DNA of 64,000 nt from Lepeophtheirus salmonis (lineage: Eukaryota; Arthropoda; Copepoda; Siphonostomatoida; Caligidae): positions 3,720,001 through 3,784,000 of the forward strand of contig NC_052140.2 of NCBI RefSeq assembly GCF_016086655.4, read 5' to 3'. The notes beneath the pieces are model-generated. The model had not been told where the DNA came from. It made no database searches and saw nothing but the letters and a program-made list of their open reading frames with translations. Of this stretch, positions 45,111-56,149 are shown piece after piece. The position numbers and the translations under genes were made by a program. Every line of letters starts with the position of its first letter. Positions within the stretch are counted from its first letter, which is position 1.

Positions 45111-46855
45111 ATTAAACATTTTTTGACATTGTGCAGGATACTAAAACTCTTTAGAAATATATTTAAGAACCGATATAGTTTTTAGCTAAAATACAATATT
45201 GCTCTTATTTTAATTATCTCTACGGGCTTGTTTGTTTGTTATTTATGTATTTCTATATTTGCTGAAATGGGTATGTCTACTTGTTTTAGTTAAGTAATTT
45301 TTATTTAGAAAATGCTTTATTTATATTTTGTTGTTGATATGCTAATGCTTTTTATCTAGTGAAGGAATTTTAAACTATGATATTTAATTGGATTTATTCA
45401 AATTCTTGATGACTTTTGGTGAAAAATTGAAAAAAAAAAAGAAAAAAAATCCGCTGGAAATATTTAAATTTTAATAAATTAACAAGTCAATACTTAAGTA
45501 ACCGAGGTCTGTTAAAAAACAACTAATAATGCAAAATGGTTGATATTGTCAACATACCTTGTGTACAATTATAATAAATAAATTTGAGAATCGAATGATA
45601 ATTGAACTCGGAATTAGAAAATAAAGGTTTCTTCTTTATCAGAGTTAAAGTGTCCCAGAGCATAACAGAAATAATAATTCTAAATCTGAAATACATATAC
45701 TTATTTATTTTGATTTGATCACAGCTGCACTAATATTAAGTATTTCAACCACCTTATAGAATAACTCAAATCCCATCAAATAATATGGAAATTGCTGTTT
45801 TGAATTAAAAGTGAATAAAAAATTTCGTACGAAATCTAAGAAAACGATAAATGACTTTTGTTATTTCTTAAGGCAGTTTGTATATAATTGCAACTATTGC
45901 ACCAACTTTTTCTTTCTTGCATGTCAATAAAAAGTTATCTTTGCCCAGTTGGCAATTTAACTGTTCCTCTAAGATCCTAAAAGTACTCATGTACGTTACA
46001 TTAAGTCTGTTGCGTTTCCATATATAGTAATCGTCGTTTCAAGTATCAAATTAAAAAAACAAGCTCCCCGAGCATCTTTATAATATTTATTTGGGACCTC
46101 TAGAGTTCCAGAGAGGTTCTATCTTTAAACCATTGTTTGAAAAATGTTAAAAACTTGTATTTTTTCACATTTGTATTCGTACTTGGGAATGTAGGATAAG
46201 CTTTGAAAAGAGGTAGAGTTGGAGTTAATGAGTACCATCACGGAGATTATTATTTTTGTTTTTACTTAAGAGTTGCTGCGGCAATGTTTGAGAAATTTAC
46301 ATTAAAGCTTTTTTTTTTGATTGAAATGTATTTTTGGGTATACAATATTGGTACTTAAGATTTCACAAACTTTAAAGTAATTTATTTTTAAAAGTAAATG
46401 ATAACCTTATATGAGAGGTAGATATTTAATTTTAAAAGCTACAACCCTTTTTTTAACAGAAAGGGTATAATTTTAGTAAATATCAAACAATAGAATAATT
46501 CAGATACTCATATAAATTTTATTTTATTACCCAACCTTTCCTTCAAAAAGAATAAGCAACATGTCCGAAATTAAATTAGGAATACTTGTCAATTTCTTCC
46601 AATTTTTATTATTTTTTGAAAAGTAAAAAATATCTACCACGGTTATATTAAAAAAAGAAAACAGTAAAATGACATGGCCACGTCGATATCTTTATTTTAT
46701 AACGAAAACTTTCTTTCAAAATGAATCAGAAAACAGGTCAGAAATCATTTGGTAGTAAGCCATATATGTCAATCATACCAAATTGCTATTTATCTTTTAA
46801 GTAGTCTTAGACTATCATTGTCATATTATTTCTCCACAATTTTAAAATGAACACA
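45111..46855. other. AT-rich DNA, nothing recognised
   Basis: About 1.7 kb. TCTAGAGTTCCAGAGAGGTTCT near 46100 is a small imperfect palindrome. Confidence 0.45.
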
Positions 46856-46858
46856 TAT

Positions 46859-47775
46859 ATTGGGTAAAAAGTAATTCCTTATTTCCTTCCCTTTTTTTAA
46901 TTAAGTATATCTTGTTCATTATTGGGCACATCAGATCATAGTATATAGATTTGTAAAGTTGCGAATGAATACTACACAATTTTTTTTCTCACAATTTGCT
47001 CTTGACCGGTACAGACGTGAATAATCGGGAAGTATGGAGGTTTCAAAGGGAGAAATTTGCGATATTTTACATTTTTTCAATGTGAAAGAGAAAAACGGGT
47101 AGAACCCAATCAAAAAAAATGTGAGGTCGATACTCTTTCAGTTCGTGTTGCACAACAGTGGTTCGAGTGATTTTGCACTGGTTCTGATGCACCATACAGT
47201 GGTAGGCCTTTTGTCGAAAATGTCGATAAAATCATGGAAAATATTGAAATGGACCGTCATGTTAGCAGACGTAGCCCGGAAGCTGAACATCGATCGTAAA
47301 ACCGTTTTGAACAATTAGAAAAAACTGGATACAAAAAGAATTTCGATATTTTGGTGCCACATGAGCTGACGTAAAAAAATATGATGGACCAAATTTCCAT
47401 CTGCAAATGCTGCTGAATTGAAACAAAAGCGATCCGTTTCTGAAGTGGGTTGTGATTGTCGGTGAAAAGCCAACGAAGTAGCCCAGACCATGCCCAAGCT
47501 AGATTTGAAGGACATTAAGGTGTTGCTGTGTGTTTGGTGGAATTGGCAGGGAATAATATACAATAAGCTGCTTACCTATAGCAAAAAGCTCAATTCTACA
47601 CTCTACTGTGAACAACTCGACGGTTTGAATCTGGCGATCAATAAAAAATTGGTGAATAGGAGAGAAATTGTGTTTCATCAAGACAACGCCAGGTCGCACA
47701 CATCTTTGATGATGCACCAGAAGCTCTGGGAGCTTGCATGGGCATCCACCCTACATTCTGGACATATGTTAGGAA
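46859..47775 (+). mobile_element. Mariner (cecropia/Hsmar1-like) relic, 3' truncated
   Basis: The left end TTGGGTAAAAAGTAATTCC (46860) is a mariner terminal repeat preceded by TA. An ATG near 47034 opens MEVSKGEICDILHFF, followed by LSVRVAQQWF (47140), SGRPFVENVDKIMENIEMDRHVS (with a frame change), LNIDRKTVLN and the degraded VPHELT box. At 47458-47469 the first-Asp motif reads VGEK, so the Asp codon is missing. KVLLCVWWNWQGIIY and FHQDNARSHTSL follow, with the second Asp codon intact at 47682-47684, then HPPYILDI in a shifted frame. The element stops before the third Asp motif where a family A repeat begins. A typical mariner protein is about 345 residues; roughly three quarters remain. Confidence 0.9.
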
Positions 47776-48210
47776 GAATTACTTAATGTCGATCCCAAAT
47801 TTTACTCTGAGCCCAACAATTGACCTGCACGTATAAGAAGAATTGTATATATATAATATGAACTGCCGGTATCTAAAAAAACAATATTCGAAAAATGACT
47901 TGGTATCCCTGTTGATTGGAAGAATTTTTAGAAAGAGAGAAGCCCTGTTATGGTGTTTATATTAAATTAGCTCTAAGAAAAGAAATCAAAGCTACTTACA
48001 GCCCGACTTCGACTCCAACTCCGAGCTCAGTACTTAGCAACGACAACTTAAATTGTCAAGAATTACTCAATGTCGATCTTCAACTCTACTCTGAGCCCAA
48101 AAAGGTATTAAACTTTTAACTCCCCAACAAATCCCCAATGCTATTCTTTGTCGTTCATGAACTCGCTCACACTTAGTTACTTCAAGAATCTCCTCAAGAA
48201 TTAGTGAAAA
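47776..48210 (-). repeat. Repeat family A copies, reversed
   Basis: 47776-47830 and 48060-48110 both carry AATTACTcAATGTCGATC..CTACTCTGAGCCCAA, so two pieces or a duplication are present. 47840-47950 corresponds to the family's 3' end. A block of GACTtcGACTCCAACTCCGA (48005-48030) is peculiar to this copy. It truncates the mariner on its left. Confidence 0.65.
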
Positions 48211-49059
48211 ATGATAACAGCATTGGAACATGAGAAACACTACTCATACTATCAAAGCATTGCATAGAATTTACAATGGTGACTATTATTGATATAATAG
48301 AAATCAACGTTCAGTGTACCAATATCAGGGGGAATTATAGACTAATTCATAAAAAATTTGATTTTTTGGGGATGTTTCACTGTTGTTATCTATGTATATA
48401 TCAAGCGATAGATCAAGACAGTTATAATGAAATTTACAATGCAAATATTGCTTTAAAATTCATTGAATAACTTTAACAGAGATATTAGATGCCTTTTATT
48501 TTAAGTTGTTTAACCTTCCGTTAGTAAACTCCGTTTTCTAACAAAGTTAATCACTTCGGTAAATAGTTAATCTTTCTTTGTATGATACACATTACACAGT
48601 CGATATGGAATCAAACTTTGACTTAATATGAAACTTTTCCGTATTATGTCATCCATTTTTCTCTCTTAAATATCTATTTAACTGCTAAAAATATATCCAT
48701 GAGTCTAAGACTTGGAGAAAAATACATTTTCTCTAAAAAATCATCTCAATAAGATTAATTTGAGGTCTTAACAAAAAATCCTTACAAACATTTTGGCTAC
48801 ATAATGTATACTGACCTTTTGAATGGTAGTTTATTGATATCTATTTGCAAGTGTTATCTCTCTAAAATTTTATCAATATGCTAATAATTGAATGACGAAC
48901 ATATATATATATATAATAATGTTTAATGTTAAATAAAAGAGAATTATATGCCAAAGAACACTAAGATCTTGCTACACAAAAAATGCTAGCGCATAGCCGA
49001 AATTTCTTTGCTTGCTAAACGACTTCTAAATGCTTACTGAAATTATTGAATTGTCAATA
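48211..49059. other. AT-rich DNA, nothing recognised
   Basis: An AT dinucleotide run lies at about 48900-48920. A 64-codon plus frame at 48276-48470 has no motif. Confidence 0.45.
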
Positions 49060-49400
49060 CAATAGTTGACAATAATTTTTTGATAAAAAAATCTATATTA
49101 ATAGAGGAAATTTTATATGTATGTTTGATGGTCTGTCCAGACGTCATTTTTGAGTGTGTGCTTAACATCTTACAATTATGTAACGACTTGATATAATGTA
49201 ATAATGTAGCAACGAGTGCATTTTTGTAGGTAAAGATCAGCACGTCATATTAAGAAAAAAAAGTGAGACATATATATCTATACCTATTATTAAAGCAATG
49301 ATTTTCTGTATTTTGTCTGTTTGTCGACACCTCATAACTCCAAGCAATGCAGGGTACTCTTGTTAATAAATATTAGTTGCTTTAAAAAAAAAAGGATTAT
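49060..49400 (+). repeat. Repeat family E, two adjacent copies
   Basis: 49085-49215: TATATTAAtAgagGaaA..GTCTGTCCAGACgTCATTTTTGAGTGTGTGCTTAAcATCTtA. 49262-49380: CTATACCTATTATTAAAGCAATGATTTTCTGTATTTTGTCTGTTTGTCGACACCTCAT. Compare 50345-50470 and 52985-53110. Confidence 0.55.
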
Positions 49401-50340
49401 CGAATTAGAACGCATTGTTTTTATGAGGTTGTGTGTGATAAATAAAAGGTCATACCCTATTACATTAGTAGCAACACATACACCACACATGAAAAAATAA
49501 GGAAAAAGAACAACTTAAAAAGAAAACAAATTAATTAAATTCACCACACCTTAATTAAAAATTGCAAAGTAAACGATTATTCGTAGAAAAGATATTATCA
49601 TAACAAAAAAATTGCACTTATTTTGACTAGACGTTGCAGGAGCATACTGAAAAGTGCTGGTGATAAAATTTTGTGTAAAGAGAATTAAAAACAGTTTATA
49701 AACATTTGAAATACAAAAACGCCCATTTAATTATTTGAAGTTATGAGCTTGATACCTAAACTTTTTGGTAGGATTGGAGCCGACATTTAAATTGATTGAT
49801 AATAAATTCTTCAAGGAGTGACTGAAAGTGATTGATTGGTCCGATTTATGAATATTTTTATACATTGTGAATGTAGAATTCGACTGTTTTAGTGCTCCAA
49901 AAATTTACCTGGATTTTATTTATGAAATGACACAAATTCTGTATGAAATTTCCTTGATTATTATAATTAAAAATAACAATCCCATCAAACAACCACTCTG
50001 AGAACATAATACGCAGATTCAACTACTTTAAATCATACAAGTGTGTAGTGATGTTAACAAGCTAGGTTTCAACATGCTCAAACTTTCAACTTTGATAAAT
50101 ATTTATTCTATAGATACCTGAATTCAAGCAACTTAATATGTTAAACTAAGCTGAGTAAAATATTTTTAAATAAATGTATCCTTTTGCATCTTAATTGTAT
50201 ACTCTTTTTACTATATAAGTTTATTAATACTATTTCTACCTTTTTTAAAAGCATGTTTTGGATATGATAATTTTTTAGAATTAAATATCTTATTGATCAT
50301 TTGTACAAAATTAAATTTAGTTATTTTTAATGGTAATCAA
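49401..50340. other. AT-rich DNA, nothing recognised
   Basis: No coding or repeat signal seen. Confidence 0.45.
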
Positions 50341-50344
50341 TGAT

Positions 50345-50470
50345 CTATAAAATCGATATTAATAAAGAAGTTTTTCTTTTTGTTGAGACCTCATTTTCGA
50401 GTGTGCAGTTAATACCTCAGACTGCAACGACTACTTGATTTTATAAATATCAAGGTCATATCAAGATCAG
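50345..50470 (+). repeat. Repeat family E copy
   Basis: GATATTAATAAAGaAgtTTTTCTTTTTGTTGAGACCTCATTTTCGAGTGTGCaGTTAATAcCTCAGA. Confidence 0.55.
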
Positions 50471-50499
50471 TATAAGTCTGTTATATCACATAAAGGTTT

Positions 50500-50640
50500 T
50501 AAACTAGAGCTAAAATTCTTGGGGATCTTAACTTATAGCACAAATTTGAATACATTGCCTTTATCGGACTCAAATATGTTTATGAAGCAAGCAATAAGAT
50601 GGGATCTTCTCCTTTTCTTGATTTTTGTTCGAGATAGTTT
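50500..50640 (+). repeat. Repeat family B, 3' part
   Basis: TTAAACTAGAGCTAAAAtTcTTGGGgATC..CAAATTTGAATACAttGccTtTAt, then TTTTCTTGATTTTTGTTCGAGATAG, matches copy 2 (9930-9990 plus 10768-10800). Confidence 0.55.
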
Positions 50641-51459
50641 GACACACCACATATGATAAAAGAGTAGTCTTATGTATGCGTAATTTGAAACTTAATATAA
50701 GATATTTAGAACCTCTCATGCAGTATATATGTATTTCATATAACTTTGAATTTTCTCTTCCTTAGACGGTAAAGTTAATTCTGACAAAAAAAGTAATACA
50801 TATTTTCTCATAAATTTCTTTATAAATATATATCTTCAGTCTATTTTTATTTTTCCCTCAGACAAATACACACATTTATTAATGAGAAAAGATTTCGTAT
50901 TAAAAGTACATTAACGAATATATGTTAGTACATTTTCATTCTCACATGGTATGTTTGAAGATGTAATCTTTAGTAATTTATTACTACTATATTCGTTCAT
51001 TCTTCTATACTTTTTTCTACATACTCTAAAACAATAAATTTTTCTTGTATGTTTGTATTTATTAGGGATGTGAACAAGCCCAAGCATGAAATACCCAAAC
51101 TCTAGCCAATACATAATCGCTATCATTTGAAGGCAGGAAGAGGAGCTGATTCTTCCTTTAAAATACTGGAAAAAGATACACGTTCCAAGATCTGAATGCT
51201 TCCCCAGGTCACTTACTTTATCTTTTAATGGAAATGAATAGGAATAGTTAAAGATAATGATGGGATGCGCCACAATCTTTCTCGTTAAGGGAACTTTTAT
51301 TTGAACCCCTGAGATAATACAATTTCCTTTTCGTTGGTCACAATGGAACCAAGATACTTAGAGCAGAACCACCTGGAATCAATAAACACTATTTAGAAGA
51401 ACTGGTTAATGCATGAAGTCATTATTAACCTAAACATTTACGAAGTTTGTCCGTGTATA
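50641..51459. other. No gene recognised
   Basis: The 120-codon minus frame at 50911-51273 is the longest in the window but has no motif and mixed composition; I do not call it a gene. Confidence 0.4.
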
Positions 51460-51565
51460 ATATTCATGAATATACATAATTCACCTCAAATATGTACTTG
51501 CATATTATGAATTCAAGTATTCCTTACATATGTTTTGCATTCCATTGATAATATATCAGTCCTTC
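51460..51565 (+). repeat. Left direct repeat flanking the zinc-finger pseudogene
   Basis: TATTCATGAATAtacATAATTCACCT..TATGTttTgcaTTccATTgATAATATAtcagtCCTTCTTTAagT recurs at 52925-53010, about 1.46 kb to the right, where about 40 bp of its middle is missing. Confidence 0.6.
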
Positions 51566-51789
51566 TTTAAGTTTAGTACTATCACATGGTGCAGTGGGTA
51601 GGATCCAAATGTGTTTGAAGAGGATCATTGGATTTCTTTGAGGATAAACATAGATTATCCTGTGACAAACATTTTGAAGATCCAATATGCGCATCATAAA
51701 CATGCTGCTCGTCATGCCAAATTTGAATTTTTGTCTACCCAATGATGGGTCTGAATAAAGGCTATTAGTCGAATCTCAGGATGCAAATT

Positions 51790-52400
51790 ATCTTGCGTAT
51801 TATTTTTTACGTGTTCATCTTCTTCTTCTTCAAAGACAACATAAACAACTACAAAACGGACCTCTGACGTCCCATTCAAGATACTTGCACCTGCAAGTAT
51901 TGTTAAAAGGGTCAGTTTGTTTTTGGCTCGGGAGAAGTTTAAAACAGAACTCGGCATCCCATTGATAACAAACCTTTGCAAAACTTATCATTCTATCGGC
52001 TTTTGTCCATATGGACTACGATGCAATTTTCTTCATAATATCAATCAAATAAGACTTATAAACACACCCGGGAGGAAAAGTAACAATTATTTGCTTTCCA
52101 TCCATCATTTCTTCTTCTTCTGAGGCTGTATCCTCTACGATTACCATCATCCCCTTCTTCTCCCTTTGAGCCAGTCTCTATTCTCTGCTTCAGACTCTTT
52201 CTTTTCTTCACCTACCACTTCTGGATGATCCTCTCCACTATTTCATGCTTTTAGGGAGGATAAATTAATCAGTGAAACAGAGTCGTCCAACAACCAACTT
52301 CTTCTCGACTCTACTATCATATTAAATCCCTACTCAATATTAATCCTTTTCAAATTAGAATCCCGCTATAATTTCCTGCGGCCAACCTTCTAGCACTTTC
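51790..52400 (+). pseudogene. TIS11/ZFP36-type tandem CCCH zinc-finger pseudogene
   Basis: The plus strand encodes the diagnostic tandem zinc-finger region of the TIS11/tristetraprolin family, which binds AU-rich elements in mRNAs and triggers decay. The first finger starts NNYKTDL and then has TGA (51865-51867) exactly where the first Cys belongs, followed by RPIQDTCTCKYC; the rest is eroded to GQFVFGSGEV and TRHP. After a one-base frame change the second finger is complete: LCKTYHSIGFCPYGLRCNFLHN, with perfect C-x8-C-x5-C-x3-H spacing (51977-52036). It is followed by a Ser/Pro-rich tail (SSPSSPFEPVSIL, SASDSFFSSPTTSG, SSPLFHAFREDKL) to about 52380, as in the family's C-terminus. At least four stops or frameshifts make it dead. 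A processed copy and a decayed duplicate are both possible; no intron is visible. Confidence 0.85.
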
Positions 52401-52924
52401 AAGTAATTATTAAGTAATTGGTTTTCATAATTTTTATTCAAATAAAATGTAGGTTGTGCACAAGTTTTGATGTCTGTACCTGTTTTAACTTGTACAAACA
52501 AATTGTACAGATGGCAACTTCTTCGTCATAAAATATATTATATAATCACTGCATTGGTCTGAATAGTTAACAAATATTAATTTATACTAACATTTCAATT
52601 TGATCTATTATGATTATTAACACTGTATATTTATGATTAATATTACGGGGGGGAAGGGGATTTTAACTTTATAATAGGCCACATAATACATAAATTTCAG
52701 TAATTTGTATTGAAATAGCCAAAAATTACACTGCAAATATATTTATCAGCCATGGAATATTCTTTTATTGCATTATCATCATCCCAAGTATTGTAAATCC
52801 TTTATTAAAATTATTTATCTTATTGTTCGTTAAAATATATGTACATATAAATCTTTTCTCTTCATTACCCAATTAATATATACAGTTGCTTTAAATTAAA
52901 TTATCACTCAGGATATCGGAGGAG
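52401..52924. other. AT-rich DNA, nothing recognised
   Basis: A short run of G (GGGGGGG) at about 52650; otherwise nothing. Confidence 0.45.
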
Positions 52925-53110
52925 TTGTGAAGTATTCATGAATAGATATAATTCACCTCTTATATGTTTCGAGTTTTATTAATAAAATATAAGCCCTTCT
53001 TTATGTCTTGTCCAATCACAATCTGTCTATCTGTGTGAAGGACACATTTTTGAGTGTGTTCCGAATATCTTAGAACTTTGTGACTACATAGAAAGATTTG
53101 TTTATAATTG
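52925..53110 (+). repeat. Right direct repeat and family E block
   Basis: 52925-53010 is the right partner of 51460-51565. It continues into CAATCTGTCTATCTGTGTGAAGGACACATTTTTGAGTGTGTtCcgAATATCTtAGAACT, a family E block, so the flanking repeat is probably an extended E copy. Confidence 0.55.
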
Positions 53111-53149
53111 TCAACTCTGATGATGCTGAATATGGTAATAAAATATAAT

Positions 53150-53425
53150 TTATTTAAACTCACAGCACGTTTGAACTCTTTCAAGCCTAATAAATGTGGA
53201 TTTAAAATATTATGTTGGCTGATGATGAGTGAATTATGTATGACTTCATACCTTATACTGGAAAAATTATACCCGTTGAAGATGCAAGCGTCCCGAATCT
53301 CTCAGCTAGCTCCAACTCATTTTTACATCTGGCTCAGAATATAGAGCCAGACAAAAATAATCTTTTATTTTTCAACAGTTGGTTCTCATTCATTTTTTTA
53401 CATCTTTATTTCAACATTTAGCATC
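53150..53425 (+). mobile_element. piggyBac transposase relic, part 1
   Basis: KPNKCGFKILCW (about 53195-53220) followed, after a frame change, by YDFIPYTGKIIPVEDASVPN (53239-53298), SSNSFLHLAQNIEPDKNNL and LFFNSWFSF. This matches the central catalytic region of piggyBac/PGBD transposases, where the motif normally reads YFDNWFS. The catalytic Asp codon is AAC (Asn) at 53374-53376. The N-terminus is absent. Part 2 lies 2.7 kb to the right on the same strand. Confidence 0.8.
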
Positions 53426-54054
53426 CAGACGAATTTAGTGTTGTGGAACTTAAAAATATCTCGTTTTATAAATAATAAAAGGTTAATAACATATTTATAC
53501 TAATTGAAGCACAGCGCCATATCAATAAGATGAGCCATTACGAAGCTATAGTCTAAAGAATACAAACAATTACATTTTTGCGCCTTTTTTTAAAACCACT
53601 CATAATAAATTTTCAAGGCCATGAAGCAGGTATAGCTGCAGTGCAAAATCAAAATGACTGGTATATTTTGTTTTTATAGAACTTGGAGAATGGAAAAAAG
53701 TGAAATATTAATAGGTTTGAAAAAAAAGTTAAAATTTGAACAGGTCTTCCGAAAAGTATTATTAATGTTTTTTGTACTTATCAAATTGAAATTTTAATGA
53801 ATTCAGCTAATTATTTAATATTTGAAGAATAACTTATAATGTTTAAATTTTCAAAATTTAATTCTTAAATAAGCATAGTAATAAAAAATTTAATCAATTA
53901 TTTTATTAAAAATAACCATTTGAATTAATGAATCATAAAATAATAATAAATATAAGTTATTTAATAGGCAGATGAGAAATATATTTATTGATGAAGATTG
54001 TTTGTAATTTGAGCACTTAAAAAAAAAATTGAAAATTAAAACCCTGAAAATTTG
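53426..54054. other. AT-rich DNA inside the split piggyBac relic
   Basis: No gene recognised. Confidence 0.4.
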
Positions 54055-54320
54055 AACAATGTTTGAAGGAGAGCAGCTTAGCTTTCATGACTTTTCATTA
54101 GATCAGCTACAATCAGCTGTGACAAAGGAGGATGGGGAAAAGGATATAATCTAGATATTGGGAAAAATTACCGGGATGTCGTTCCTCAATTATTCTATGC
54201 GTAAGGTTGATAATTTTGTAAAGATACAAAAACGTGCGAGGAGAAGGGAATAAACATTGATTAAATGATAAACATCCTCTATCAAGAACGTTATCCATTC
54301 CTGGCTTTAATATTCAATAT
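54055..54320 (-). repeat. Repeat family A copy inside the piggyBac relic
   Basis: Reversed blocks: AATGTTTGAAGGAGAGCAGCTTAGCTtTCATGA, ATTAGATCAGCTACAATCAGCTGTGACAaaGGAGGA, GGGATGTCGtTCCTCAATTaTTCTatG. Confidence 0.75.
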
Positions 54321-54538
54321 TAATATAATGTTAGAGACTGATTGTCGATAGAGAACTGAATAAAATCCCTAAAATAATGTCTTTTTCTGTCTGAATTTCT
54401 GGAAATGGAGGCCCAGGAATTTGGAAATACTACATAGTCAATAAATATTACTTTTTTATGACTTAAGGATTAGCTATGTTCATAAGCTCCAAGAAATGGT
54501 GTTTAAAAAACTCATAAAAGGCAAAAACAACTGCTTAA

Positions 54539-54967
54539 ATGATAGCAACAACGGGGGTAGTTGCATTGGGCGTATCATTAACATTAGCAATTGTGTGTAT
54601 CGTTCATGATAAAAATATTTTTGATGCTCTTAATAAGGAGTAATATCGCCGGACATTACTACATAATTAGCTTTTGCTTAAAATCTTTAATTCAAACATT
54701 TTTTTTTATTAGTATATTTATTGTCTAATTTTATGACTTTGACATTTTTTTAATTATTTAGATCTCATCGATGGAGATATATCTATCCTGTGTACAATTG
54801 CATATAGCAACTTCCACATGAAGAAAAAGGGGTATCTTTTTGATCAAACTCCACGTCTGGCTTGTGTTTTGCAACCTAAAGTTATGACATATTTAACTGA
54901 ATTCCGTTGTCAGAACAATAAAACATTACTTGGATCAATCTATTATTTCAATATTCTCTATTTATAA
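54539..54967 (+). other. Two coding-like segments, unassigned
   Basis: ATG at 54539 opens a 34-codon frame (MIATTGVVALGVSLTLAIVC, then IVHDKNIFDALNKE) with one hydrophobic helix. 120 bp further on, after a pyrimidine-rich TTTTTTTAATTATTTAG, a 68-codon segment is open at 54761-54967 (DLIDGDISILCTIAYSNFHM, KKKGYLFDQTPRLACVLQPK). An intron between them is conceivable: the first segment ends near GGA|GTAATA and the second follows an AG, but joining them gives an early stop. The first segment vaguely resembles small one-helix mitochondrial proteins such as PET117; that is a guess. Both could equally be pieces of an unrecognised element inserted in the piggyBac relic. Confidence 0.25.
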
Positions 54968-55344
54968 TTTATTGTTATTATTAGTTAGATGATTCTAATT
55001 GTTTAATTTTGTATATATTTAACATAAATGTATGATGGTATATTTTATAGTATGTAGATTATATTTAATTCAAGCCTTCTTTTTTAAACTTGGAACTTCA
55101 AATATAATTAGAAATACTCTACCTTGTTGTTTCATTAGTTATGATTCTGAGAATAGGGTTCATAATGAATTACAATTCCATGGAGTGTGACGTTTTCAAA
55201 TCTACTGTAACGGATAAAAAACGTCTAAGTCAATTATACGTAGTATATCTTCATTAAACATTTTGCTAATAAATACTTTCGTTATACCTTCAAAAATCAT
55301 AATAAAGTAGGCAGCTGATAATCACATCAGTATTGTAAACAATG
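54968..55344. other. AT-rich DNA, nothing recognised
   Basis: No signal seen. Confidence 0.4.
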
Positions 55345-55650
55345 ATACCATAAGTCTTTCTCCCCCCTCCCTTTCTTTTTGCACGCGTTTTTCTCTACAG
55401 GATTATCAACTTTGACTATGAGTCCAACAAAACTTCCAATTTTAAATCCGCAACAAATAATCAAGATCCCTTTCCTGCTTTTATAAGCACCCGCAAATGT
55501 TCAATCAGGTTTGAATATAATTGAATGTGTTAGGAAAGAAAGTTCATAACTCAGGAGTTAAATAATTATGACAACAGCTATGAAAAATAAAATAAATTCT
55601 TTGGATTACTAATTCCACAAAAACGGGCTAGCTAAAAAAAAACATGATTT
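55345..55650 (-). repeat. Repeat family A copy, reversed, lacking the 3' part
   Basis: TATGAGTCCAACAAaAcTT, CGCAACAAATaATCAaGaTCCC, TTTTATAAGCACcCgCAAATGTTCAATCAGGTTT, AATaATTATGACAACAGCT and AAACGGGCTAGCTAAAAAAA run in the reverse of family A order. Confidence 0.65.
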
Positions 55651-56149
55651 ACATCCTTAAAAATATTTATTCCCTCTTAGTTATGTTGTAATTGTTGATT
55701 TTTTGCCTGTTTGCTCTTTCCTGCAAGTATTTTCGATCAAACTATTCTTGTATATTTTCGTGTTCTAGAGTCAAAAATAAATTTCCACATAATGAACAAT
55801 GTGGTTTCTCCTTTTTAATATAATAACAACTCTAGTTTAAACCAAAAGTAGTGTACCTTAAGTGTTTTTGAGAAATTTAACAAATCACTATTTGAATAAT
55901 GTTTCTGTGTTTTGATTATTCCAGTTCAAGTAGATGGATCCAGTTTATTAAGGGAAATAAGATTTATGATATATGTATTATGAACATTGCACATATCTTG
56001 CAAAAAATATTCTAATTTTCATTATGATACAATATAATACAGTCATACGAGTATTCTATTTTTGCTTAGTTATACAATTTATTTTATTACAGGGTGATCT
56101 TATCTAAGTAGTACAAATTTTATTATTTTCAATCCGGAATGACATTGGT
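55651..56149. other. AT-rich DNA inside the split piggyBac relic
   Basis: No signal seen. Confidence 0.4.

Noticed and set aside
47315..47717. Two minus-strand frames of 72 and 82 codons
   Set aside because: Antisense shadows of the mariner transposase.
50911..51273. 120-codon minus-strand open frame, the longest in the window
   Set aside because: No domain, no signal and no repeat similarity seen; one frame of this length is expected by chance in 64 kb.
51712..51981. 89-codon minus-strand frame with an acidic run
   Set aside because: Antisense to the Ser/Phe-rich region and first finger of the TIS11-type pseudogene.
54539..54643. Firm PET117 annotation for the small one-helix frame
   Set aside because: The similarity is a loose hydrophobic pattern; spacing of the conserved VH differs, and the frame stops early.
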